Shown piece by piece: positions 15,433 to 24,966 of a stretch of 46,595 nt of DNA. The stretch's first letter is position 1. Each line of letters opens with the position of its first letter. The notes beneath the pieces were generated by a model. That model had not been told where the DNA came from. It searched no databases and saw only the letters and a program-made list of their open reading frames with translations. The DNA lies in contig JACPYV010000133.1 of the NCBI GenBank assembly GCA_016195825.1, positions 1 through 46,595 of the forward strand, read 5' to 3'. The stretch is from Burkholderiales bacterium (GTDB lineage: Bacteria; Pseudomonadota; Gammaproteobacteria; Burkholderiales; Burkholderiaceae_C). Position numbers and translations under genes: made by a program.

Positions 15433-16059
15433 ATGAACGACAACATGAGCGACCTGGAGCGCGATGCGCTGGTCGAGATTTTCAACGTCGGCGTCGGCGC
15501 GGCAGCGGATGTGCTGAGCCAGATGGTGCGGGAGCAGGTGCTGCTGTCGGTGCCGCGCATCCATTTCTCCTCGCCCGCCGAAGCCGGCAGCCAGATCACC
15601 GGCGGCGCAGCGCAGCCGCTGTGCGCCGTGCGCCAGACCTACAGCGGCGAGGTCAGCACCGAAGCCATCCTGATGTTCCCTGAGCGCAACAGCCTGGAGC
15701 TGGTGCGGATGATGGTGGGCGACGAGCTGGGCCTGGAGCACCTGACCGAGATGGAGCAGGAGGCGATGGCCGAGATCGGCAACGTGATCCTGAACGCGGT
15801 GGTCGCCAAGCTCGGCGACATGCTGAACCTGGAGTTCGACGGCTCGCTGCCCGCCGTGGACGTGGTGTCCAGCGACCGTCTCTTCAGCGCCCAGAAGGAA
15901 GCCCAGGCCGAGGGCCACGACAGCTCGGTGCTTGTGCTGCAGATCGACTTCGAACCGAGCTCGCGGTGCATCCACGGCTACCTGGCCTTCCTGCTGGACC
16001 TGAGTTCGACCCACGGCCTGCGGCTGCGGCTGGCCGAATTCATGCAAGGACTGTCCTGA
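15433..16059 (+). CDS. CheC-like CheY-phosphate phosphatase
   Basis: This 208-residue protein has two copies of the CheC/CheX/FliY active-site pattern E-x-x-N: EIFN (Glu15-Asn18) and EIGN (Glu114-Asn117). Each is on a helix of about 20 residues (VEIFNVGVGAAADVLSQM and AEIGNVILNAVVAKLG). In CheC both sites hydrolyse the aspartyl phosphate of CheY, and the protein can also bind CheD. No CheD gene is in the window, so the partner is most likely the receiver encoded just upstream. The stop overlaps the start of the diguanylate cyclase gene (TGATG), indicating translational coupling. Met5 (15,445) is a possible alternative start. Confidence 0.85.
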   Translation: MNDNMSDLERDALVEIFNVGVGAAADVLSQMVREQVLLSVPRIHFSSPAEAGSQITGGAAQPLCAVRQTYSGEVSTEAILMFPERNSLELVRMMVGDELGLEHLTEMEQEAMAEIGNVILNAVVAKLGDMLNLEFDGSLPAVDVVSSDRLFSAQKEAQAEGHDSSVLVLQIDFEPSSRCIHGYLAFLLDLSSTHGLRLRLAEFMQGLS

Positions 16060-17813
16060 TGCCCGAGCCCACGCGCCCAGCCTGGCCGCTCGGCCTGGCT
16101 GACCGCTTGCAGCTCGGCCTGATGCTGTTGGACGGCGAGGACCGCATTGAGACGGTGAACCTGTGGCTGTCGCAGCGGGCGCAGCGGCCCGCGGCCGAGC
16201 TGGTCGGCCTGACGCTGGCCGAAGCCTTCCCGGCGATGCAGCCTGGGCGTCTTCCGGCAGCCGTGCAGTCCAGCCGCGCCCAGGGCATGGCCTCGATGCT
16301 GTCCAGCTCGTTGAACCCGACCTCGCTGCCGCTGTTCGTCGACGTCGCGGCGGCCCAGCGGGGCGAGCGCCTGCAGCAGCTGATCCGCGTGGCGCCACTG
16401 GGCAGCAAGGGCGAACGCAAGACGCTGATCGAAATCACCGACGTGTCCGCCGCCGTGGCCAAGGAGCGCGCCCTGCGGCGCGAGCAGCAGGCGCTGGCGG
16501 CGCAGCGGCAACGCCTTCACAACGTGCTGGAAGCCACCGGCGCTGGGGCCTGGGAATGGGACTTGCGCACTGGCCTGCTGGACCTGAACGAACGGTGGGC
16601 CGAGATGCTGGGCTACCAGCTTGCCGAGCTCGGCGAACTGAGCGTCGAACTGTGGCGCCGCCTGGTGCATCCGGATGACCTGGGCCCGAGCGAGGCCGCC
16701 AGCCTGCGGGTGATCGAGGGCGAACGCGAGCAGTTCGACCAGGAATTCCGCATGCGCCACAAGCAGGGCCAGTGGGTCTGGATCCACAGCCGCGCCCGGG
16801 TGGTGTTGCGGGACGAAGCCGGTGCGGCGCTGAGCCTGGCTGGCACGCACCTGGATGTGACACGGCGCAAGACGGCCGAGGCCGAGCGGCACGCCGCCGA
16901 GCAGCGTTTCCGCCACCTGATGGGCAACCTGCCGGTGGGCGTGATCGTGCGCAAGCCGGATGGGGAGCTCATCTTCGCCAACCAGACGGCCTGCGCCCAG
17001 CTGGGCGTGACCACCGACCAGGTCGTCAGCGCCGAGCGCATGGACCGCGTGCTGCGCTGCCGCCTGCCCGACGGCTCGCTACTGCCATCCAGCGCCTTCC
17101 CGCGCGAGGAGGTGCTGCGCACCGGTGCGCCGCTGCGCAACTTCCTGTTCTCGGTGCAGCAGGGCACGGCACAGGCGCCGATCTGGCTGAATTGCGACGC
17201 GTTCCCGATCTTCGACGTCGAGGGCCGCATCACCGAGGTGGCGATGGGCCTGACCGACGTCAGCGCGCTCAAGCGCAGCGAGGAGCGGGTGCGCCAGCTC
17301 GCCTTCATCGACACCCTTACGGGCCTGCCCAACCGGCGCCTGCTGATCGAACTGCTGGACAAGGCCGTGCTGCGCAGCCACCGGCACCAGCAGTTCGGCG
17401 CGTTGCTGTTCCTGGACCTGAACCACTTCAAGTTCGTCAACGACAACTACGGCCACGCCGTGGGCGACCAGTTGCTCATCGAGGCGGCGCGGCGCCTGCG
17501 CGAGGCCTTGCGCGACTCCGACACTGTGGCCCGCCTGGGCGGCGACGAATTCGTCGTCAGCCTGGAGGAACTCGGCGGCACCGCCGAGGAGGCGCAGGCC
17601 GCCGTGCAGGCGGTTGCCGACAAGCTGCGCCAGAGCCTGGGCGAGGACTACGTGTTCGGGCCCATCCGCCACCGCGGCAGCGTGAGCATCGGCTGGACGC
17701 TCTACCTGGGCGCGGGCCGAGACACCGACTCGCTGCTGCGCGATGCCGACGCCGCCATGTACGCTGCCAAACGCGCCGAGCGCGCGGTGCGCGCCCGCAT
17801 CCAGCCGGCCTGA
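16059..17813 (+). CDS. PAS-domain diguanylate cyclase (GGDEF)
   Basis: This 584-residue protein has no obvious membrane segment. It carries three PAS-like sensory modules (about 12-130, 150-275 and 285-400, the second with a clear PAC end at HLDVTRRKTAEAE) and a C-terminal GGDEF domain (about 415-580). The active-site motif GGDEF is intact at residues 494-498. The RxxD product-inhibition site is present as RDSD at 485-488, five residues before it, so it should make cyclic di-GMP and be feedback-inhibited. No EAL domain follows. The ATG at 16,059 overlaps the CheC-like stop. The operon suggests that the phosphorylated receiver and its phosphatase tune this cyclase. Confidence 0.92.
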   Translation: MPEPTRPAWPLGLADRLQLGLMLLDGEDRIETVNLWLSQRAQRPAAELVGLTLAEAFPAMQPGRLPAAVQSSRAQGMASMLSSSLNPTSLPLFVDVAAAQRGERLQQLIRVAPLGSKGERKTLIEITDVSAAVAKERALRREQQALAAQRQRLHNVLEATGAGAWEWDLRTGLLDLNERWAEMLGYQLAELGELSVELWRRLVHPDDLGPSEAASLRVIEGEREQFDQEFRMRHKQGQWVWIHSRARVVLRDEAGAALSLAGTHLDVTRRKTAEAERHAAEQRFRHLMGNLPVGVIVRKPDGELIFANQTACAQLGVTTDQVVSAERMDRVLRCRLPDGSLLPSSAFPREEVLRTGAPLRNFLFSVQQGTAQAPIWLNCDAFPIFDVEGRITEVAMGLTDVSALKRSEERVRQLAFIDTLTGLPNRRLLIELLDKAVLRSHRHQQFGALLFLDLNHFKFVNDNYGHAVGDQLLIEAARRLREALRDSDTVARLGGDEFVVSLEELGGTAEEAQAAVQAVADKLRQSLGEDYVFGPIRHRGSVSIGWTLYLGAGRDTDSLLRDADAAMYAAKRAERAVRARIQPA

Positions 17814-18242
<429 letters not shown>

Positions 18243-18250
<8 letters not shown>

Positions 18251-20024
18251 TGGACTTCACCCATTCCATCACCAGCTCGCGCAACACCGGCAAAGGCACC
18301 TGGCCGGCCGTCAGCACCACGCGGTGGAAGCCCTTGATGTCGAACTTCGCGCCGAGCGCTGACTCAGCCTCGGCGCGCAGCCGGGTGATTTCCAGCTGGC
18401 CAATCTTGTAGCCCAGCGCCTGGCCCGGCCAGACGATGTAGCGCTCGACCTCGGACGTGACATCGCTCTCGGCCATGGAGGAGTTGTCCAGCATGTACTT
18501 GATCGCCTGCTCGCGCGTCCAGCCCTTGTGGTGCAGGCCGGTGTCCACCACCAGCCGCATCGCGCGCAGCTGCTCGTCGGACAGGCGGCCATACCACTGG
18601 TAGGGATCGGTGAACAGGCCAAGCTCCTTGCCGATGCTTTCGGCGTACAGCGCCCAGCCCTGGACATAGGCCGTGTAGTGGCTGCCGAAACGGCGGAAGG
18701 CCGGCAGCGTGGTGTCTTCCTGCGCGATGGAGATCTGGAAGTGGTGGCCCGGCGAGGCCTCGTGCAGCGACAGCGTCTCCATGCCGAAGACGGGCTGCGC
18801 CTTGAGGTTGAAGGTGTTGACGTAGAACACACCGGGCCGCGAGCCATCGGCCGACGGTTGCTCGTAGGACGCGCCCGCCGCGCTTTCGGCGCGGAAGGCC
18901 TCCACCTCGCGCACCTCGTAGTCGGCCTGTGGGGCTATGTCGAACAGCCTGGGCGTCAGGCCGTTGATCTTTTTCTGCAGCGCGCGGTAACCGGCGAGCA
19001 GGTCCTCCGGCTTGGTGAAGTAGAACTTGGGGTCGTCCTGCAGGTGTTTGAAGAAGGCCTTCAGGTCGCCGGGGAAGCCCACCTGCTTGCGCACCGCCTC
19101 CATCTCGCCCAGGATGCGCGCGACTTCCTTCAGGCCGATGTCGTGGATCTGGTCGGGCGTCAGCTGGACGGTCGTCGACTGCTGCACGCGGTAGGCGTAC
19201 CAGGCCTTGCCGTCGGGCAGCGCCGACCAGGCCGTGCTGGCGCGCGCCTTGGGCGTGTACTCGTCGCGCACGAAGGCCAGCAGGCGGCCGTAGGCCGGCA
19301 GCACCCGGGCGGCCAGCAGCTTGCGCATCTCGGCCGTGATGCGCTCGCGGTCGGCTGCCGGCACGGCGTCGGGGAAGTTCTTGATCGGCCCCCAGAACAG
19401 GCTCGCCTCGGGGTCGGTCTGGGCCAGCGCCGTCAGCTGGGGCAGCACCTTGTCCATGACGGCGCGTGGCTGGGTCACGCCGGCCTTCAGGCCCGCACGC
19501 ATGTTGGCGATGGTGCCGTCCAGCACCGGCACCGCCAGCGCCAGGCGCTTGAGCCAGTCGTCGTAGTCCTTGGTCGTCTTGAACGGCTGAATGGACTGGC
19601 CCGTGCCCATCTGCGCCAGGAAGCTGGGCAGGCCGCCGATCTGGCTGATGGGCTGCATCCATTCCGGGAAGCGCTCGCCGGCCAGGTCCTGTTCCAGGTC
19701 CAGCTTGAGGATGGCGTAAGAGACCCGGTCCCTGGGCTCGAGCTTGCCCTTGCTGAAGCCGGCCAGCGCCTTCAACGTCTGCTGCAGCTCGCGTTTGGCC
19801 TGGGCGCGGTAGGCGGCCGTCGTCGTGTCGGGCAGGCGGTCGTTGTAGCGCGGGTCGCCCAGCGAGGTGGCCAGCACGGGTTGACGCTGCAGCGTCAACT
19901 CCCACTGGGCATCCAGCCATTGGTGAAAGCGCTGGCTCTCGCTGAGCGGCACACTGGCGGCCCAGGCGGGCAGGCTCAAGGCAAGGGAAGTCGCAAGCAG
20001 GCTGAGGGCGTGACGGCGGCGCAT
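18243..20024 (-). CDS. DUF885 family secreted protein (putative metallopeptidase)
   Basis: This 593-residue protein has a signal peptide (about 1-23, RRR then LLATSLALSLPAWAAS). The mature part has the DUF885 hallmarks, including an LHEASPGHHFQ zinc-type motif (His421, Glu422, His427/428), RFGSHYTAYVQGWALYAE after it and MRLVVDTGLHHKGWTREQAI near the C-terminus. The HE-x-x-PGH pattern resembles zinc peptidase sites and the family is usually predicted to be a peptidase; the substrate is unknown. The ATG at 20,024 has a GGAG site, while an in-frame ATG at 20,060 does not. Its 3' end meets the czc remnant, which runs the opposite way. It is divergent from mfd. Confidence 0.88.
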
Positions 20025-20107
20025 GGAATCTCCGGGTTGCAGTGATGCGATGCTAGTCATAGCCCCGCCCATCAGTCGAAGGACATGGCTTTCATAGAAT
20101 TGCGCCA

Positions 20108-20124
20108 AGCCCCGCTTCGGGGCT
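20108..20124 (+). promoter_or_regulatory. Hairpin in the mfd leader
   Basis: A perfect 7-bp stem (AGCCCCG / CGGGGCT) with a 3-base loop is followed by GTTGTCGTTTG, 20 bases before the mfd ATG. It resembles an intrinsic terminator with a weak T-run. It could be an attenuator in the mfd leader or simply an insulator between the divergent genes. Confidence 0.4.
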
Positions 20125-20144
20125 GTTGTCGTTTGTAGGTTCCC

Positions 20145-23100
20145 ATGACGTTGCCCTCCCTTCCGGCCGTTCAACCCGGCAAGAAGTTCACCCATGCCCG
20201 CCCATTGGGGTCGGCCGACGCGCTACTGCTCGCGCGCTTCGTGCAGCAGCAGCGCGACGCCGGGCGGCTGGCCGCCATCTTCACCGCCGAGCCGGGAGAC
20301 ACGCAGCGCTTGGAAGACGAGCTGAAGTTCTTCGCGCCAGAGCTGAAGGTCGCCGTGTTCCCGGACTGGGAGACCCTGCCCTACGACAGCTTCAGCCCGC
20401 ACCAGGACCTGATCTCCGAGCGGCTGGCCACGCTGTGGGAGTTGCTGCAAAGCCAAAAAACCAAGAGCATCGATGTGGTGCTGATGCCGGCGTCGACGGC
20501 GCTGACGCGCCTCGCACCGCCCAGCTTCCTGGCTGGCACGACCTTCAACTTCAAGCAAAAACAGCGGCTAGACGAAGCCTCGCTGCGCGCGCAGCTGACG
20601 CTGGCCGGCTACACCCACGTCAGCCAGGTCGTGCAGCCCGGCGAGTACGCCGTGCGCGGCGGCCTCATCGACCTGTTCCCCATGGGTTCGGCTGTGCCCT
20701 ACCGCGTGGACTTGTTCGGCGACGAGGTGGACTCCATCCGCACCTTCGACCCCGACAGCCAGCGCAGCCTCTACCCGGTGCCCAGCGTGCGCCTGCTGCC
20801 CGGCCGCGAGTTCCCGATGGACGAGGCGGCACGCAAGAAGTTCCGCGAGCGCTGGCGCGAGAAGATGGATGGCGACCCGACCAAGTCGCGCATCTACCGC
20901 GACATCGGCGACGGCATCGCCTCGGGCGGCATCGAGTACTACCTGCCCATCTTCTTCGAGAAGACGGCCAGCGTGTTCGACTATCTGGGCGCCGAAGCCG
21001 GCCTGGCCCTGCACGGCGAGGTGGATGAGGCCGTCCAGCGCTTCTGGACCGACACCCGGGAGCGCCACCGCTTCCTGCAGCACGACCCCGAGCGGCCGCT
21101 GCTGCCGCCGGCCGAAATCTTCCTGACGGTGGAGGACTTCTTCGGCCTGACCAAGCCGCACGCGGTGCTGTCCGTGCGCGGCAACGAGCCGGTGGACTTC
21201 GCCCGCCCGCTGCCCGATATCAGCGTACAGCGCGGCGTGCAGGAGCCGCTGGCCCGCCTGTACCTGCACCTACAGACGACGCCGCACCGCGTCTTGCTGC
21301 TGGCCGAGAGCGAGGGCCGGCGAGAGAACCTGCTGGAGCAGCTGCGCGACCACAAGATTGACCCGCCTTCAGTCAAGGACCTGGCCGAGTTCCAGGCCAG
21401 CGACGAAAAGTTCGCCATCACGGCTGCACCGCTGGCCTCGGGCTTCTTCTGGAACGACCCTGCCGGGCCGCTGCAGCTCATCACCGAAACCGAGCTGTTC
21501 GCGACCACGCCCACCACGCGCCGGCGCCGCAAGCAGGAGCAGGTCAGCGACGTCAACGCGCTGATCAAAGACTTGTCCGAGCTGAAGGTGGGCGACCCGG
21601 TCGTGCACATCAACCATGGCATCGGCCGCTACCAGGGTCTGGTCAACATCGACATCGGCGACGGCCCCAGCGAGTTCCTGCACCTGGAGTACGCCGACAA
21701 GGCGACGCTGTACGTGCCGGTGGCGCAGCTGCACCTGATCGGCCGCTACACCGGCGTCAGCGCCGAGGAAGCGCCGCTGCACAAGCTGGGCTCCGGCCAG
21801 TGGGAGAAGGCCAAGCGCAAGGCCGCGGAGCAGGTGCGCGACACGGCCGCCGAGCTGCTGAACCTGTACGCCCGCCGCGCCGCCCGCGAAGGCCATGCCT
21901 TCCGCTACTCGGGCCAGGACTACGAGGCCTTCGCCGCGAGCTTCGGCTTCGAGGAAACGCCCGACCAGCGCGCGGCCATCCACGCGGTCATCCAGGACAT
22001 GATTTCGCCCAAGCCCATGGACCGCCTGGTCTGTGGCGACGTGGGCTTCGGCAAGACCGAGGTGGCGCTGCGTGCCGCCTTTGTCGCCGTCATGGGCGGC
22101 AAGCAGGTGGCCATCCTGGCGCCCACCACGCTGCTGGCCGAGCAGCATTACCAGAACATCGCTGACCGCTTCGGCGCCTGGCCGGTGAAGGTGGCGGAGA
22201 TGAGCCGCTTCCGCTCGGCCAAGGAGATCAAGGCGGCGATGGAGGGCATCGCCGACGGCAGCCTCGACATCGTCGTCGGCACACACAAGCTGCTCTCCGC
22301 CGACGTGAAGTTCAACCGCCTGGGCCTGCTGGTCATCGACGAGGAACACCGCTTCGGCGTGCGCCACAAGGAGGCGATGAAGGCTATGCGCGCCGAGGTT
22401 GACGTCTTGACGTTGACCGCCACGCCCATCCCGCGAACCCTGGGCATGGCGCTGGAGGGCCTGCGCGATCTGTCGGTTATCGCCACCGCGCCGCAGCGCC
22501 GCCTGGCGATCAAGACCTTCGTGCGTGCCGAGAGCAGCGGCACCATCCGCGAGGCCGTGCTGCGGGAGTTGAAGCGCGGCGGCCAGGTCTACTTCCTGCA
22601 CAACGAGGTCGAGACCATCGAGAACCGTCGCCAGAAGCTGGAGGAGCTGCTGCCCGAGGCGCGCATCGTCGTGGCCCACGGCCAGATGCCCGAGCGCGAG
22701 CTGGAGCGCGTCATGCGCGAGTTCGTGGCCGGCAAGCACAACCTGCTGCTGTGCTCCACCATCATCGAGACCGGCATCGACGTGCCGAGCGCCAACACCA
22801 TCGTCATCAGCCGCGCCGACAAGTTCGGCCTGGCCCAGCTGCACCAGCTGCGCGGCCGAGTGGGCCGCAGCCATCACCAAGCCTATGCCTACCTGATGGT
22901 GCCGGACATGCAGGGCCTGACCAAGCAGGCGCTGCAGCGGCTGGACGCCATCCAGGCCATGGAGGAACTGGGCTCGGGCTTCTACCTGGCCATGCACGAC
23001 CTGGAGATCCGCGGCGCCGGCGAGATGCTGGGCGAAAACCAGAGCGGCAACATGATGGAGGTGGGTTTCCAGCTCTACAACGACATGCTGGCCGAGGCCG

Positions 23101-23600
23101 TGCGCTCGCTGAAGGCCGGCCGCGAGCCCGACCTGTTGTCACCGTTCGCGGCCACGACCGAGATCAACTTGCACGCCCCGGCACTGCTGCCGGACGCCTA
23201 CTGCGGCGACGTGCAGGTGCGCCTCTCGCTCTACAAGCGCCTGGCCACCGCCGAGAAGAACGAGCAGATCGACGCGATGCTTGAAGAGATCACCGACCGC
23301 TTCGGCAAGCTGCCCACGCAGGGCCAGACGCTGTTCGACACCCACCGCCTGCGCGTGCTGGCCAAGCCCTACGGCGTCAGCAAGATCGACGCGTCGCCGG
23401 CGCTCATCAACGTCAACTTCCGCAAGGACCCGCCCATCGACCCGATGCGCGTCATCGAGCTGGTGCAGAAGAACCGCAACATCAAGCTGGTGGGCAACGA
23501 GAAGCTGCGCATCGAGAAGCAGCTCTCCAGCCCTCAGGACCGCGCCCAGGCCGTGCGCGAGGTGCTCCGGCTGCTGGGGCAGCCGATCAAGACAAGCTAG
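20145..23600 (+). CDS. mfd: Transcription-repair coupling factor (Mfd)
   Basis: Mfd is a cytoplasmic ATP-driven translocase that removes RNA polymerase stalled at DNA lesions and recruits UvrA. The 1,151-residue length is standard. Visible in order are the UvrB-like N-terminal module (GSADALLLARF to about residue 400), the RNA-polymerase interaction domain (VGDPVVHINHGIGRYQGL, about 482-500), and the helicase motor. The motor has Walker A GDVGFGKTEVALRAA, motif II DEEHRFGV, motif III LTATPIPRTL, and RecG-like motifs ending LRGRVGRSHHQAYAY. A C-terminal TRCF domain follows (AYCGDVQVRLSLYKRL). The start is the only sensible ATG. mfd, ispD/ispF and serB being near each other is a common betaproteobacterial arrangement. 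Confidence 0.98.
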   Translation: MTLPSLPAVQPGKKFTHARPLGSADALLLARFVQQQRDAGRLAAIFTAEPGDTQRLEDELKFFAPELKVAVFPDWETLPYDSFSPHQDLISERLATLWELLQSQKTKSIDVVLMPASTALTRLAPPSFLAGTTFNFKQKQRLDEASLRAQLTLAGYTHVSQVVQPGEYAVRGGLIDLFPMGSAVPYRVDLFGDEVDSIRTFDPDSQRSLYPVPSVRLLPGREFPMDEAARKKFRERWREKMDGDPTKSRIYRDIGDGIASGGIEYYLPIFFEKTASVFDYLGAEAGLALHGEVDEAVQRFWTDTRERHRFLQHDPERPLLPPAEIFLTVEDFFGLTKPHAVLSVRGNEPVDFARPLPDISVQRGVQEPLARLYLHLQTTPHRVLLLAESEGRRENLLEQLRDHKIDPPSVKDLAEFQASDEKFAITAAPLASGFFWNDPAGPLQLITETELFATTPTTRRRRKQEQVSDVNALIKDLSELKVGDPVVHINHGIGRYQGLVNIDIGDGPSEFLHLEYADKATLYVPVAQLHLIGRYTGVSAEEAPLHKLGSGQWEKAKRKAAEQVRDTAAELLNLYARRAAREGHAFRYSGQDYEAFAASFGFEETPDQRAAIHAVIQDMISPKPMDRLVCGDVGFGKTEVALRAAFVAVMGGKQVAILAPTTLLAEQHYQNIADRFGAWPVKVAEMSRFRSAKEIKAAMEGIADGSLDIVVGTHKLLSADVKFNRLGLLVIDEEHRFGVRHKEAMKAMRAEVDVLTLTATPIPRTLGMALEGLRDLSVIATAPQRRLAIKTFVRAESSGTIREAVLRELKRGGQVYFLHNEVETIENRRQKLEELLPEARIVVAHGQMPERELERVMREFVAGKHNLLLCSTIIETGIDVPSANTIVISRADKFGLAQLHQLRGRVGRSHHQAYAYLMVPDMQGLTKQALQRLDAIQAMEELGSGFYLAMHDLEIRGAGEMLGENQSGNMMEVGFQLYNDMLAEAVRSLKAGREPDLLSPFAATTEINLHAPALLPDAYCGDVQVRLSLYKRLATAEKNEQIDAMLEEITDRFGKLPTQGQTLFDTHRLRVLAKPYGVSKIDASPALINVNFRKDPPIDPMRVIELVQKNRNIKLVGNEKLRIEKQLSSPQDRAQAVREVLRLLGQPIKTS

Positions 23601-23609
23601 GGGCTGCAA

Positions 23610-23646
23610 GCGGCGAGCGGGCTGCCTAGACTGAGCCACTCGCCGC
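23610..23646 (+). terminator. Stem-loop between mfd and the PEP-CTERM gene
   Basis: An 8-bp outer stem (GCGGCGAG / CTCGCCGC) encloses a second 4-bp stem (GGCT / AGCC). It begins ten bases after the mfd stop and ends 14 bases before the next ATG. It could terminate mfd transcription or be structure in the next gene's leader; no T-run follows. Confidence 0.45.
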
Positions 23647-23659
23647 CTGGAGCCCCGCC

Positions 23660-24208
23660 ATGAAGAAGCTGACTGTCGCGATTGCCGCCCTGCTCCCCGC
23701 GCTGGCCAGCGCCTCCGGCCTTCTGGGTTCGACAGTGGACTTGCGCTACCACTACGACAGCGGCGTGCAGAAGCTGGACACGCTGGACAGCCTCGTCGTC
23801 GGTGCTGGCACCGAGATCAGTTGCCCCGGAGCCGCCCAGGTCTGCCAGGTGCTGACCGCAGCCTCGCAGACGTTGAACTTCGGCGCCAGCAGCATCCGCT
23901 ACGACTTCAACGGCCTGAACGGCGCAACGGCAGGCTTCGACAACGTGCCGGTCAACGGCTTCGCGTTCGAGTCGCTGTTCACCGGCACGACCCTCACCGG
24001 CGTGCAGCTCAGCAGCAACATCAGCGGCCTGGACGCCTCGCGGCTCAGCTTTGCGGCGCACAGCGTGCAGCTGGACATGCATGGTCTGGCGCTCGGCAGC
24101 CAGGCCTTCTTCCAGCTGGACCTGCAGACCGCACCCGTGCCTGAGCCAGCCGGCGCCGCCCTGATGGTGGCCGGCCTGGCGCTGCTGGCCGCGCGAAGGC
24201 GCCATTGA
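23660..24208 (+). CDS. PEP-CTERM sorting-signal protein
   Basis: This 182-residue exported protein has a signal peptide (about 1-19, MKKLTVAIAALLPALASAS), a beta-rich middle with two cysteines (CPGAAQVC), and a C-terminal sorting signal. That signal consists of VPEP, a hydrophobic segment (AGAALMVAGLALLAA) and a terminal RRRH. PEP-CTERM proteins are recognised by an exosortase (EpsH) in exopolysaccharide-producing Gram-negatives and released to the surface or matrix. No exosortase or polysaccharide gene is in this window, so this is one of the scattered substrates. The middle domain has no motif I recognise. Confidence 0.88.
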   Translation: MKKLTVAIAALLPALASASGLLGSTVDLRYHYDSGVQKLDTLDSLVVGAGTEISCPGAAQVCQVLTAASQTLNFGASSIRYDFNGLNGATAGFDNVPVNGFAFESLFTGTTLTGVQLSSNISGLDASRLSFAAHSVQLDMHGLALGSQAFFQLDLQTAPVPEPAGAALMVAGLALLAARRRH

Positions 24209-24255
24209 GCCCATCGGGATAATGTGGGGCATCCCGCCCGCTTCATCCCGACCCC

Positions 24256-24966
24256 GTGACCTCCACCGCTTCCACCGGCCTCGTCGTCAACGCCGGCCCG
24301 GCCCTGCCGCCGCTCTCCCATTTCAAGCTCGCCGCCTTCGACATGGACTCGACGCTGATCGGCATCGAGTGCATCGACGAGATCGCTGCGCTGGCCGGCA
24401 AGGGCGATGAGGTCGCTGCCATCACCGAGGCCGCCATGCGCGGCGAGATCACCGACTTCAAGGACAGCCTGCGCCGGCGCCTCGCCATCCTGGCCGGCGT
24501 GCCCGCCACCGTGCTGGACCGCGTGCTGGCCGAGCGGCTGAGCTTCAACCCCGGTGCACGCGAGCTGTGCGCTGCACTGAAATTGGCCGGCCTGAAGCTG
24601 GTGCTCGTCTCCGGTGGCTTCACTTTCTTCACCCGCTTCGTCGCGGCCGAGCTGGGCATGGACTTCGTGCGCAGCAACGAGCTGGAGATTGCCGGCGGCG
24701 CCCTCACCGGCCGCGTCGCCATGCAGGACTGGGGCGACATCTGCGACGGTGAGGAGAAGCGCCGCATGCTGCTGGCCTGCTGCGAGAAGATCGGCTGCCG
24801 GCCGGACCAGGCCATGGCCGTGGGCGACGGCGCCAACGATCTGCCCATGATGGGTGCGGCCGGACTGTCGGTGGCCTATCACGCCAAGCCCAGGGTGCGC
24901 GAGCAGGCACGCATCGCCATCAACGAGGGCGGCCTCACGCGGCTGCTGGAGGTGCTGCGGCCGTGA
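24256..24966 (+). CDS. serB: Phosphoserine phosphatase (SerB)
   Basis: SerB removes phosphate from phosphoserine in the last step of serine synthesis. It is a HAD-family enzyme of 236 residues. The nucleophile motif is DMDST (Asp29, Asp31), motif II is VLVSGGFTFF, and motif III/IV is AVGDGANDLPMM. The short form without an N-terminal ACT domain is common in betaproteobacteria. Translation starts at GTG 24,256; an AT-rich GGGATAATG stretch just upstream may hold the -10 element. The stop overlaps the next gene's GTG start (GTGA), so the two are coupled. Confidence 0.95.
   Translation: MTSTASTGLVVNAGPALPPLSHFKLAAFDMDSTLIGIECIDEIAALAGKGDEVAAITEAAMRGEITDFKDSLRRRLAILAGVPATVLDRVLAERLSFNPGARELCAALKLAGLKLVLVSGGFTFFTRFVAAELGMDFVRSNELEIAGGALTGRVAMQDWGDICDGEEKRRMLLACCEKIGCRPDQAMAVGDGANDLPMMGAAGLSVAYHAKPRVREQARIAINEGGLTRLLEVLRP

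Noticed and set aside
15966..16058. Longer start for the diguanylate cyclase at 15,966
   Set aside because: It would overlap the CheC-like gene by 94 bases; the ATG at 16,059 forms the usual TGATG coupling.
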